DNA of 64,000 nucleotides from Boswellia sacra (GCA_013180625.2 SNVD02000262.1:62001-126000); one strand, 5' to 3'. Positions 12,344 to 22,867 are shown, counted from the stretch's first letter. Made by a program: numbers and translations. Notes: generated by a model from the letters alone, not told the origin.

Positions 12344-12993
12344 TTACAAAAGGAGATTCAGATCCAATTTGTACTTTTTGTTTTGTCCCCCTGACCAATT
12401 AATTTGAGTTATAGCTGGGTCAGGTTCATACTTGACTGCTTGTAATTTATCAAGTAACTCACTAGCAGAAGTGGTAGAAACAAGGATATGTCGCACTGAA
12501 TGAGGGATAAAATTCTGTTCCATAATTGTATCAACAAACTTATCAAAGGATCAAGAAAATTTTTAACATTCAACAAACCTATGGGTTTTTTATGGAGATT
12601 CAGTTGAGCCCAATAAACAATTTGAAAAATTCCTTCAAGAGTACCAATGCCACTTGGTAAAGCAATAAAGGCATCTAAATTGATAAGCATATGTGTCATG
12701 CGTTCATGCATAGAAGAGACCTGTAACTCCTTCCCAACCGTTTTTCCTACGATGCTTTATACAGCCAAAGCTTTACGAATAACTCCTAAAACTTGACTAT
12801 CTCCTACATGTGCAGCTGTTGACACACAACCCATTAACCCGAGGCTACCTCCTCCATAAACCACATGAATCTTTCTTTCAGCTAATAGCCTACCAAGATA
12901 ATTTGCTACTTCTATAAACTCTTCACTTTTATCCAGTCGAGATCTACAAAATACACATATCCTTTGGATTCGACGTTTTGAAGTTTCCTCCAT
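12344..12993 (-). pseudogene. LOG-family phosphoribohydrolase gene carried by A1 (broken)
   Basis: LOG enzymes split cytokinin riboside 5'-monophosphates to release active cytokinin bases. The frame starts MEETSKRRIQRICVFC at 12,993 and has the family's usual length, about 217 codons. GGGSLGLMG, the nucleotide-binding loop, is at residues 47-55 and MHER at 95-98. The PGGxGTxxE signature reads PSGIGTLEG (residues 113-121), so the second Gly is Ser and the catalytic Glu is Gly. PIGLLNVKNF follows, and the C-terminus ends near TQINW. Breaks are an in-frame TAA at codon 79 and a one-base deletion near 12,540 that shifts the last third. No intron interrupts it, whereas plant LOG genes normally have several, so capture through RNA is likely. 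It lies 326 bp downstream of ORF-X on the same strand, before the 3' LTR. Confidence 0.88.
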
Positions 12994-13319
12994 GTCTATG
13001 CAACTCTCTAACTATGTGTGAAGAAGAGAACAAGGGATGTCATATTTATGGAGTGTAAGGTATTCGAATGATGACACCTAAATAGGTAGCTCGATTGTTT
13101 GTTGAAAAAAAGTTTGACAATAATGCATAGAAATACAAAAAAAGATGATGAAATAAGGCACCATAAATGCACAAGTCAAACAAAAGATACAAATTAAAAA
13201 ATGACAGTTGTAATGTATTAAAACTAAAAAATGATAGCACCCATGCATATGTACAGGTAGCTGTGACTGTGGCTCACATCTTCCTCTAGTTTTACGTCCA
13301 GAAATGGCTTAAACACCTT
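12994..13319 (-). promoter_or_regulatory. Spacer upstream of A1 LOG with TATA-like box
   Basis: Non-coding spacer between ORF-X and LOG. On the minus strand CATAAATATG (13,041-13,050) lies about 50 bases before the LOG start. In A3 the same place reads CTATAAAAATG, a better TATA box. A pyrimidine-rich stretch (TTCTCTTCTTCACACA) follows before the ATG. The spacing would suit an independent LOG transcript, but that is inference. Confidence 0.4.
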
Positions 13320-13868
13320 CTATGAGTTAGGGATATGCTTCCTATCCAGTTTTCTTATAAACTGATAAAAAGGGTCGTTTTGAGTTAGATTCCCAAGACT
13401 ATAACGTTCCTGCTCGTCCTGGAATTGTGTCCACAATTTAAAAATTTCACGTTGCACAAGTCCACAAGAATGCGTCTCAAGAGTCAATCGAATATCATCC
13501 AAAGACTCCTTACTGAGTCCATTTTTGATGAATTGTAACTTATCCTTTCGATTGTTAGACAAATATCCTAAGGAGCGGCAACGCTGGTTACAAATCCATC
13601 TTGCACATTTGTGACAAACTTGTAACCTTTTTGCTCTTCACTTTTTGGCGTAAGAGCTTTTTCCCAAACCTGGCATGTGAGAAACAAGATTATCTGAAAA
13701 CTCACAAGAAAATCGAACCTTGGCTTCAATTAACCATCCTAAATCAGCAGGAATACCCTTGCACATCAACACCCTTAGTCTTTTTGCGCGAGCTTTGTAA
13801 ATTTTAAGCAAATCATTTTGAGGAAGAGAGGGAAAACGTTTGTGTAGATTCGAGAGAATGGTATCCAT
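13320..13868 (-). pseudogene. ORF-X of A1: small basic Cys-rich protein (broken)
   Basis: Frame of 182 codons starting MDTILSNLHKRF at 13,868 and ending KHIPNS. The N-terminal half is helical (DLLKIYKARAKRL, GIPADLGWLIEAKVRFS). In the middle is MPGLGKSSYAKK, an in-frame TGA, then RAKRLQVCHKCARWICNQRC, a basic run followed by a C-x2-C-x4-C-x3-C cluster. The C-terminal half is charged (NGLSKESLDDIRLTLE). The same frame, with almost the same length, occurs in A3 (39,517-40,065) and A2 (58,289-58,834). The glycine/serine stretch, basic run, Cys cluster and small size recall the cysteine-rich nucleic-acid-binding proteins of plant betaflexiviruses. That resemblance is my judgement from memory, not a search result. 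Otherwise the protein is unknown. Confidence 0.7.
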
Positions 13869-13930
13869 GTGAAGAAAATGAGAGAGAAGAAAAGAAAATG
13901 AATGCAAGGTGAGCAAAATTTTTTAGGGAA

Positions 13931-13940
13931 CTGAAAAACT
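13931..13940 (-). promoter_or_regulatory. Acceptor-like TTTTTCAG upstream of ORF-X (A1)
   Basis: On the minus strand AGTTTTTCAG lies between the integrase stop and the ORF-X start. The same text is kept in A3 (40,128-40,137) and A2 (58,223-58,231). A splice acceptor here could make a spliced RNA for the downstream genes, as proposed for env-like genes of Athila elements. This is inference only. Confidence 0.3.
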
Positions 13941-13995
13941 GACTTTAAAAGTCACGGAGTACTGTGTTCGCCACTTGACAAAGAAAAATCAATCC

Positions 13996-15280
13996 TTAAA
14001 AAGGATCAACTAAAGCAATGGACTCTTCATTTCGATCAAAATTTTTAAAAAATGGTTTTAATCGTTGTCCATTAACTTTAAAAACATTACTATTCTTTTG
14101 GTTCTCAATTTCAACAGCTCCATGAGAGCAAACATTTTTAATAATGAAAGGCCCAGTCCAACAATCTTGAATCATACAAAAGAACCTTTTGTGAAGGTCC
14201 CAAAGATTTTCTAACAATGAATTTGTCATGAAAAACCTTCATTTTTTCTTTGTAGATTTTAGAATTTTCATAAGCCTCATTCCTGATTTCTTCAAGTTCA
14301 CTCAGTTAGAGTTTACGTAACTTGCAAGCGTCATTCAAACTTGTGTTAAATGTTTTAATGGCCCAATAAGCTTTATGCTCAATTTTCACAGGCAAGTGAT
14401 AAGGTTTTCCATAAACTAATCTATAAGGTGACATTCCCAATGATGTTTTGAAAGCAGTTCAGTAAGCCTAAAGTGCATGATTAAGTCTTAAAGACCAATC
14501 TTTACGATTTGGGTTAACCGTTTTTTCTAAGATTTGCATAATCTCCCTATTAGCTAATTCAACTTGTCCTTGTTTGCAAGTGATAAGGTGTAGAAACTTT
14601 ATAGGTTATTCCATATTTATTCATTAGAGTTTCAAATGGTTTGTTACAAAAATGTGTACCCCCATCACTAATAATGGCTCGAGGAATTCCAAATCTACAC
14701 AATATATTCTCTTTCAAGAATTTGATAACTATTTTGTGACCATTGTTTCGACATAGAATTGCCTCGACCCATTTTGAAACATAGTATACTGCAACAAGAA
14801 TGTACACAAAACCAAATGATGGTGGAAAAGGTCCCATAAAATAAATACTCCAACAATCAAAGATTTCAACAATAAGAATGGGATTCAAAGGCATCGTGTT
14901 TCGTTTAGAAATGGATCCCAATTTTTGACAATTTTCACAAGTTTTACAAAATGCATGTGCATCTTTAAATAAGGTGGGCAATAAAATCCACATTGCAAGA
15001 TTTTAGCAGCTGTTTTTTTAGATGAAAAATATCCTCCACATGCTTCGAAATGACAAAAATTAATGACACTACTTACCTCATTGTCAGGTATGCATCTTCT
15101 AATTATTTGGTCCGGACAATATTTGAACAGATATGGGTTATTCCAATAAAAATTTTTCACCTCCGTCAAAAATTTCCTTTTGTCATGAGCATTCCAATGA
15201 GGTGGCATTTCTCTTGCCGCAAGAAAATTTACAATGTTAGCAAACCAAGGTACTACAGCGACGAAGAATAAAAATTCATT
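13996..15280 (-). pseudogene. Integrase of A1 (broken)
   Basis: Integrase joins element cDNA to host DNA. The N-terminal HHCC zinc region reads CHFEACGGYF through CKTCENCQK, split over frames at 15,406-14,885 and 14,993-14,559. In the catalytic core the first Asp is lost (WSIYFMGPF; A3 has WGIDFMGPF) and the second is present in [14 protein letters not shown]. The C-terminus ends FFKNFDRNEESIALVDPF at 13,996. Frameshifts and stops separate the parts. It is followed after about 130 bp by ORF-X. Confidence 0.85.
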
Positions 15281-15700
15281 ATGATAAGAGTCATCGATAG
15301 GTGAAGTTTTAATTAATGTCTCTATCATTAATCTTGAAAGATGATCTGCAACGACATTTTCGGCTCCTTTCTTATCCTTTATTGTGATGTTGAATTCTTG
15401 GAGCAATAAGATCCATCATATCAATCTAGGTTTTGCATCCTGTTTAGACATTAAATATCTCATAGTTGCATGGTCAGTGTAAACAATTGTTGGAAAACCA
15501 ATTAAATAATATCAAAATTTGTCCAATGCAAATACTACTGCAAGTAGTTCCTTTTTAGTTGTTGTGTAATTCATTTGTGCATCATTTAAAGTCCTACTTG
15601 CATAGTATATCACATAAGGCTTACCTTCTTTTCTTTGACCCAAGATAGTACGAACGGCATAATGACTTGTATCACATGTCAATTTAAAAGGCAAGGACCA
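15281..15700 (-). pseudogene. RNase H domain of A1 (broken)
   Basis: RNase H removes the RNA template during reverse transcription. Visible text includes [31 protein letters not shown] split over frames; A3 has the expected [14 protein letters not shown]. The stretches [20 protein letters not shown] and DHLSRL are typical of gypsy elements. Broken by frame changes. Confidence 0.8.
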
Positions 15701-16717
15701 ATCGGGAGATTGTATAATTTGGAGCAGTTGTTAAAATTACAATTATCTTATCAAAGGCATTTTGACATTCTTGAGTCCATTCAAAAGAAGTGTCTTTTAT
15801 TAAGAGGTTACAAAGAGGTTTAGATATAGCACTGAAATTTCTTATGAACCTCCTACAAAATCTAGCATGACCTAAGAATGAACGGACCTCTTTAACTGTT
15901 TTTGGTGGAGACAAATGGGAAATTAATTCCACTTTTTCTTTATCCACTTCAATTCCCTTAGAAGGCACCACATGACCTAAGACAATTCCCGAAGTGACCA
16001 TATAATGACATTTTTTCCAATTCAAAATAAGACCTTTTTCTTCACACCTTTTTAGGACTTTTTCTAAGTTTTCAAGACAATTATCAAAAGAGTTTTCAAA
16101 AACATTTAAATCATTCATGAAAACTTCTAAACATTGCTTAACCATGTCACTAAAAATGCTTAACATGCATCTTTGAAAAGTGCAAAAGTGTCGAACGGGC
16201 ACGTGAACGTGGTCTTTTCTTGGTCTTCAAGTGCAATGGGAATTTGATACTAGCCTGAGTATCCATCGAGAAAGCAATAGTAAGAGTGTCCTGCTACTCT
16301 TTCTAGAATTTGGTCAAGGAATGGGAAGGGAAAATGGTCTTTTCGGGTGACAACATTTAATTTTCTATAATCGATGCACATCCTCCAACTAGATGAGACT
16401 CAAGTTGATAATGATTCACCCTCTTTATTTTTTACTATTGTAATTCCATATTTCTTAGATACTACTTGTATAGGGCTTACCCACTTGCTATCAGAAATAG
16501 GGTAGATAATTCCCACATCAAGCAATTTAAGAACTTCAGCCCTAATAACCTTTTTCATATGTGGATTCAATCTTCTTTGAGGTTGTTGGGATGTACAAAT
16601 CAAAGGGTTAATGCCTTTTATGGCTTTTAAAGTCCACTCGATTGCATTTTTATGCCCTTTAAGTACTTCTATCAACTTACCTTGTTGCTCGCTTGGGAGG
16701 GATAAAGAAATTACCAT
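15684..16717 (-). pseudogene. Reverse transcriptase of A1 (broken)
   Basis: RT of the Athila type, in the order VISLSLPSEQQGKLIEVLK, VIRAEVLKLLDVGIIYPISDSKWVS, then the palm. A deletion of nearly 50 bp relative to A3, near 16,185, removes the PFGLCNA segment. The catalytic FMDD reads FMND (VFMNDLNVF), which should abolish activity. The connection region (GIEVDKEKVELISHL, EVRSFLGHARF) is well preserved. Confidence 0.85.
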
Positions 16718-16834
16718 CGGATATGTCTAATTCTCCCCAAGATATGCATATTTCAGTCCTTCAGGTAAAGGCTTCAGTTCTAACTTGGGAGCTTCTTCTT
16801 CTTTGCTTTCATTCATTTGTCTCAATTATTCAAA

Positions 16835-17599
16835 TCATGTTTTTGAGCCTTTTTCCATTACCTGTGCACAATCCAATAAAGAACATATATCAGAAAGATC
16901 AGGCTCTAGTTCCATACTTGATTCTAATGAATTGACCAAACAGGTTTCTAAAGGGTCAGAAGAACTCCCTTTTTGGATGTGGTTTTTCACAATAGTTTCA
17001 ATCATATTAGCCTCCTCGATTTCATCATCTTCTTCATGTGGTTGTTTGCACATATTGAAAACATTAGGTTCCAATGTCATGTTCCCAAATGATAGCTTCA
17101 TGACTCCATTCCTACAATTAATTAAAGCATTAGAGGTAGCTAGAAATGGACGCCCTAAAATAACAAGAATTGGATTGTATACTTCCACTGGTTGTGTGTC
17201 TAAGACGATAAAATCCACTGGAAAAATGAATTTATCAACTTGAACTAACACATCTTCTACTACTCCTCTTGGTACTTCAATTGATCTATCAGCAAGCAAA
17301 AGAGTCACAGAAGTCGGTTTTAACTTACCTAGATTGAGTTTCTGAAAAACTAAGTATGGAAGTAAGTTCACACTAGCACCAAGATCAAGTAAAGCTTGTT
17401 CAATTTTATGGTCTCCAATAACACATGAAATTGTAGGACATCCTGGATCCTTATATTTCACTGTATTATTGTTTTGAAGAATAGCACTTACTTGCTCGGC
17501 TAGAAAGGCCTTCTTTTTCACAATCAATTTTCTTTTCACAGGGCACAAGTCTTTCAAAAATTTTACATAAGAAGGTACCTGTTTGATCATATCTAGCAA
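16835..17599 (-). pseudogene. Protease region of A1 (long open frame, N-terminal part of Pol)
   Basis: A 254-codon open frame, the longest of the A1 pol. Retroviral-type aspartic protease: active-site text LLDLGASVNLLPYLVF, then VTLLLADRSIEVPRG and the flap-side VILGRPFLATSNALINC. The following linker (EEDDEIEEANMIETI) leads to RT. The protease matures the Gag-Pol polyprotein. The A1 domain keeps the DLGAS motif, unlike A3 (DLAAS) and A2 (DLGGS), so it is the best preserved of the three. It is not a free-standing gene. Confidence 0.82.
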
Positions 17600-17677
17600 G
17601 GGAATGTTGACCTTTACCTATTTGAAAATTTCAAAGATTTCAGAATTGTGAGTTGGCTTCTTTTGTATGGCTAATGC

Positions 17678-18536
17678 TTAAGGAAATGGAGGCACAGATG
17701 AGGATTTGGTTTCTTCTTTGCTAGGTGTTGGTTTGGCAACCTTTTCTTGCTCTTTAGAGATCGATTGTTCTTCTTTCTCATAAGGGTTAGGAATTTGTTT
17801 TTCAACAACCTTACCATTGCGAAGGGTCATGACTGATTTGGCTTGGCCAAAATAATGGTTACTTAAACTCCCTGCATTTGTGTTAGATTGATCTTTAGGG
17901 TTTTGCAATGTTTGAGAATGGAATTTTCATCTTTCTTGGATGCTAAATGTGGATGCAAATTTTGCAAGAGTGTTTGACAAATTTGCTAATGTTTGAGCAG
18001 TTTGACTATTGAAAGTCTCTTGCTTTGTAATGAATGAATTCAAGTCTCTTCAAGGTCATTCATAGGAGGAGGACCATATGCATGATCAAGAGAATTTTGA
18101 AAACTTTGTCGTGTTTGAAAATGGACTTGTGAAGATTGTGCATGATTGTCATTTTTCCAACTAAAATTTGGATGATTTCTCCAACCAGAATTGTAGGTTT
18201 ATGAGTATGGATTGTGATTTGGCCTTTTGAAAGTGTTCAAGGCATTGGCTTGTTCATGGAGACATTCCCTAAAGGTAGGCAAAGTTAGGCACTCATCAGT
18301 AGAATGGTCATTATCATTACAAATGTGACAGACAGTTTCTTGAATAGAATTTAATTGACCGCTCTTTTTCATTTCTAAAGCCTCGACTTTTCTAGCTAGG
18401 GATGCAAATTTGGCTTGAAGGTCATGGTCTTCCCTGACGTTGTAAATGTCTCTATTGGATGTCGAGGTTGGGGCCTTGCTTGGTGCCTCATAGGTGCCAG
18501 CAGTGTCCCAAGTTTAGGCTTTATTTGCTAGGGAAT
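17678..18536 (-). pseudogene. Gag C-terminal half of A1, zinc-knuckle part
   Basis: Second part of the A1 Gag, separated from the N-terminal part by the solo LTR S1. It contains a CCHC zinc knuckle on the minus strand near 18,290-18,345 (CHICNDNDHS, matching C-x2-C-x4-H-x4-C in A3), then RPNHNP text. It ends with the acidic, proline-rich linker VMTLRNGKVVEKQIPNPYEKE at 17,908-17,678. Several stops are present. Confidence 0.78.
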
Positions 18537-20065
18537 TGACACATCCGAAAAAGGATTGTCTCCCAAGTATAGGAGTGTCGAAGTAATAAAACCCGGTGAG
18601 ACCGGGGTCGATCCACGAGGAAGGGAATTTAAGCGTTACAAATTATAAGCTAAACAAATGTGATATGGATAATTCAAAGAGGTGACATGATAATATCAAC
18701 AAGTATGTAAGATGGTAGGTGGTATTACCGACCATTCAAATATAAAACAAAAAGCAAGAGGAGGTAAAACCATCCATGGAAATAGGTGGTATAACCAACC
18801 ACAGTAAATTAAAGAACAATTTCATAAGGTGGTAGAACCTACCATAGTAAATAAAATAAAAAGTTCATAAACAATAGAATAATTAAAATACAAGAGGAAT
18901 TAACACAATAACAATGAAGGCTAAGGTTAGGGGATCCGCCCTTGATATTTCAAATAAGGATAATTAACCCATTTTAGTTATATGAATTATATTTGTTTCA
19001 TTACCAATATTTATACCACTTCTTGTAAATGGGTTCAAGCATCCAATGTGCCAATCACCATATGTCTACAACAAATCAAGGTTCCTAACTAGATTCGTGT
19101 CGGTAAGGAAGAACCATACATCATCTAGAAAGGATCCAAGCATTTGATGTGCCAAGGATTGTCGACAATGGATCAAGACCTCCACTTTACGAGTGGTGTC
19201 AAGATTGATTAAGAAATTAAATATAAATCATATTGAATAGACATTATAAGATTAAGATTATTAAGCACATATTAAGGGTTAGAGAATCCTTATTCTCATA
19301 TCAAGGGTTTCACCCTTTCACCTTAGCAAAAGAGAAATTAGAAGAACATTATAATAGAAAGAAAATAAAATGCAAGAAAAAGGAAATTCATTAATAACAT
19401 AAACACACAAAACACAATACAAGATCCTAGCCAAAGCCAAAATGTTCCAGCCAAGGCCAAGATGCCCTAATGGGTCACAAGGCACCTCTATTTATAGATA
19501 CATCCAGGGGCAAACTTGTCAAATTACAAGGGCATAATTGTCAAATATTAGTTGTAAATATCTTTGACAATTGGGATCATTAGGCACCGACTTTGACCAT
19601 CAATTTTGACATCGAAATGTTGTGAATTTTAATCACATGTCTTCATGAAAGTTGTAGATATTTCTCTCAGCTTTCTATAACATATTGATTTGCACAATTT
19701 GGATACGTATTTTGAGAGATACGGTCCAAATACTGAGGCCTGGTCAGACTGGGCCGAGACTGTAGATGGGTTCACTTCAAGCCCAATTTTGGTCCACTAA
19801 GAGCCCGAATTTGATGATGCTTGTGAAATGCAATCTTGTAGACAATTAAATCAGCTTTCCAAAACATTAAGAATTGCACCATTCTGATCTATAAATAGAG
19901 AGTTATGCCCATTTTACCGAACCTGTAACAAAACCAAAATTAAGAGAAATTAATTTCAAAGATGCAAATGCTACAAATATGCTTAAGTTGAGGAATTTAA
20001 TGACACTATTAATGCAATATGATGAACTAAACTCTTATTAAATATGCATATTTAAGTGTTCATCA
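18537..20065 (-). mobile_element. Solo LTR S1 of the Athila-LOG family inside A1 gag
   Basis: A lone LTR of 1,529 bp, TGACACATCC to GTGTTCATCA, with TSD GGAAT on both sides (18,532-18,536 and 20,066-20,070). Across the insertion the A1 gag lines up with the uninterrupted gag of A3 (near 44,810). Its sequence, including GGTGGTATTACCGACC, is nearer to the A3 LTRs than to those of A1. It formed by recombination between the two LTRs of a once complete element. Confidence 0.93.
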
Positions 20066-20709
20066 GGAATCTAGGTAGTCAATTGCTTCCTCAGGGTCTC
20101 TATCTCCAAATTCTCCATTGCACATTAGCTCCACTAGTTGCCTATCTCTCCCACCATTGGTAAAGGGTTTCCCCTTATTTTTGAGTGAAATTAGAGATTT
20201 CTCTTTTAAGAGAATTTGTTCTATGGGTAAGAAAAAAAATTTTAAAAAATTGTTGTTTCATCTCATCTCATGAATTGATGGAACTTGACCTCAAATTTTG
20301 TACCCATGTTCTAGCTTTATCTTTTAAAAAAAAAAGGAAAAAGCTTTAATCTAATGGTGTTTGTGCTACAATTTAGGCCATTGTAGGAGTTACACACCTC
20401 TTCAAAGATTTTTAAGTGCAAATATAGGTTCTCCATATCAAGGCCATGAAAGGTAGGTAAAAGTGGAACAAAACTTGGTTTGAAATTGAAATGGATTACA
20501 TCAGGAGGAGAAACTACACAAGATGGTGCACTAGTCCTTACCGGATTCATGTAATCTTTGAGGGTTCTTAGTTGGTTTTGATCATTTTGTTGGGAACGAT
20601 TGTCCCCTTCATCCATGAACCTTTCCACTTGATTGTCAGCCATATTTTCTAAGGAAGATGATGTTTCTCTAACAAGTCTACCACTAGATGTTCTTGACCA
20701 AATTTTCAT
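20066..20709 (-). pseudogene. Gag N-terminal half of A1
   Basis: Athila-type Gag. The likely start is MKIWSRTSSGRLVRETSSS at 20,709, and a second possible start is MADNQVERFMDEG at 20,643. RTLKDYMNPVRTSAPSC follows, then VIHFNFKPSFVPLLPTFHG, HLKIFEEVCNSYNGLNC and IRLKLFPFFFK. The frame is lost at about 20,320, before the region that S1 interrupts at 20,066. Confidence 0.82.
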
Positions 20710-20821
20710 GCAAGAAAGAGAAAAGAAAAAAGAAGAAAAGATGAACACACGACAAAGAAAAAAATTAAGATATAAAATGAGAAAAGAGAATACTTACAAT
20801 GTTGCATGCCTATTTTTACCT

Positions 20822-20839
20822 TCCCCGGCAACAGCGCCA
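20822..20839 (-). promoter_or_regulatory. Primer-binding site of A1 (tRNA-Asp type)
   Basis: On the minus strand TGGCGCTGTTGCCGGGGA, six bases inside the 5' LTR. This nearly matches the complement of the plant tRNA-Asp 3' end, the usual primer of Athila elements. Decayed forms are at 45,648-45,665 (A3) and 26,455-26,473 (A2). Confidence 0.88.
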
Positions 20840-20845
20840 AAAACT

Positions 20846-22262
20846 TGACACATCCGAAAAAGGATTATCTCCCAAGTATAGGAGTGTCGAAGTAATAAAC
20901 CTTGTGAGACTGGGGTCGATCCACGAGGAAGGAGATTTTAGCGCTAGAAATTAAAAGGTAAGCAAATATGATATGAATAATCAAGATGATATTAACAAAA
21001 GCTGGTAAAACCATCTATGGAAATAAGAGGTAAAACGTACCATAGCAAATGAAAGAATAATTTCATAAGTAATAAATAAGAATAATTACAGTATAAAAAT
21101 AAGAGGAATTAACGCAATAATAATGAAAGCTAAGGTTAGGGGATTTACCCTTGATATATCAAATAAGGATAAGTAGCCCATTTTAGTTATATGAATTATA
21201 TTTGTTTCATTACCAATATTTATACCACTTCTTGTAAATGGGTTCAAGCATCTAATGTGCTAATCACCATATGTCTGCAACAAATCAAGGTTCCTAACTA
21301 GATTTGTGTCAGTAAAGAAGAACCATATGGCATCTAGAAAGGATCCAAGCATTTGATGTGTCAAGGATTGTCTCCAATGGATCAAGACCTCCACTTTACG
21401 AGTCGTGTCAAGATTAATTAAGAAAATAAATATAAATCATATAAAATAAATAACAAAAGATTATGATTATTAAGCACATATCAAAGGATTAGAAAATCTT
21501 TATTCTCATATCAAGGGTTTCACCCTTTCACCTTAGCAAAATAGAATTTAGCAAGACATTAAGCAAGAAAGAAAATAAATTGCAAGAAAAAGAAGATTTA
21601 TTCATAACATAAAAATAAGAGCGAAAAACACAATCACAATAGATCTTAGTCAAGGCCAAGATGCCTTAATGGGTCACAAGGCACCCCTATTTATGGATAC
21701 ATTCAAGGGCAAACTTGTCAAATTATAAAGGAACAATTGTCAAATATTTTGTTGATAATTGTGATCATTAGGTGCACCAACTTTGACCATCGATTTCGAC
21801 ACCAAATTATTGAGAATTTTGATCATATATCTTCATGAAAGTTGTAGATATTTCTCTAAGCTTTCTAGAACATCTTGATTCATATGATTTGGATACGTAT
21901 TTCAAGAGATAAGGTCAAAATACTGAGGGATGATCAGGCTGGGCCAAAACTATAGATGGGTTCACTTCAAGCCCATTTTTGGTCCACTAAGAGCCCGAAT
22001 TTGATGATGCTTATGAAATACAATGTTGTAGATAATTTAATTAGCTTTCCCAAACATCAAGATTTGCACCATTCTGAACTATAAGTAGAAAGTTGTACTT
22101 ATTATACCGAACATACAACAAAACTAAAATTAAGAAAAAGTTAATCCAAAAGATGCAAAGACTACAAATATGCTTAAGTTGAGGCATTTAATGACACTAT
22201 TAATGCAATATGATGAATTAAGCTCTTATTAAGCATACATATTTAAGTTTTCATCATCATCA
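20846..22262 (-). repeat. 5' LTR of A1
   Basis: About 1.4 kb, from TGACACATCC to TTTTCATCATCATCA. The true edge is either 22,256 or 22,262 because of a CAT slippage; the second choice gives TSD TATAT. It shares small differences with the LTR at 9,685-11,090 against S1 and A3, as expected for the two ends of one insertion. Confidence 0.9.
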
Positions 22263-22867
22263 TATATATATATATATATATTTCTATCAATCTGCCTGAA
22301 AAGGAATAATGATGGACCTATTCTTGCGTACAGATTCTATTTATTTCCTCAAGCTCCATTCGCTAGCTTTAAGCATCTAAAGCAGCTAAAAGAAAAAGAG
22401 AAATATTTGCGCATGAATGCCATTCCACGGACTCTGAACCTGACCATAAATCCAGAGCTCTTGTCAATTGAATTCTCTCCATCAAATTTCCTCATATAGA
22501 AAAATAATGCATCTATTATTGCATTAAATGCTTAAGTTGAGGCATTTAATGACACTATTGATGCAATATGATGAATTAAGCTCTTATTAAGCATACATAT
22601 TTAAGTGTTCATCATATATATATATTTCTATCAATCTGCCTGAAAAGGAATAATGATGGACCTATTCTTGCGTACAAATTCTATTTATTTCCTCAAGCTC
22701 CATTCGCTAGCTTTAAGCATCTAAAGCAGCTGAAAGAAAAAGAGAAATATTTGCGCATGAATGCCATTCCACAGACTCTGAACCTGACCATAAATCCAGA
22801 GCTCTTGTCAATTTAATTCTCTCCATCAAATTTCCTTATATAGAACAATAATGCATCTATTATTGCA
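22170..22867. repeat. Tandem duplication of A1 edge plus flank (about 358-bp unit)
   Basis: Copy 1 (22,170-22,527) contains the last 93 bp of the A1 LTR, an (AT)n tract and about 240 bp of flank. Copy 2 (22,528-22,867) repeats all of it with a shorter (AT)n tract. The duplicated LTR edge in copy 2 reads TTCATCATATAT. The event must postdate the A1 insertion. The flank part is not recognised. Confidence 0.9.

Larger units (their letters stand above)
9685..22262 (-). mobile_element. Athila-type LTR retrotransposon A1 carrying ORF-X and LOG
   Basis: Complete outline of a minus-strand gypsy/Athila element: 3' LTR (9,685-11,090), LOG, ORF-X, integrase, RNase H, RT, protease, gag, PBS and 5' LTR (20,846-22,262). 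The flanking TATAT at 9,680-9,684 and 22,263-22,267 fits a 5-bp TSD but lies in AT-rich DNA. A solo LTR (18,537-20,065) sits inside gag. Without it the element is about 11.0 kb. The Athila assignment rests on the tRNA-Asp-type PBS, the Gag motif RTLKDYMNP and RT text such as TFQRCMLSIFSD. All reading frames are broken. Confidence 0.9.

Noticed and set aside
12344..12993. LOG as an independent host gene next to retroelements
   Set aside because: The same LOG lies at the same place in three elements with element sequence on both sides, so it belongs to the elements.
15050..17243. Plus-strand frames antisense to A1 pol (for example 16,785-17,243, 152 codons)
   Set aside because: Shadows of the protease, RT and integrase frames, which carry the motifs.
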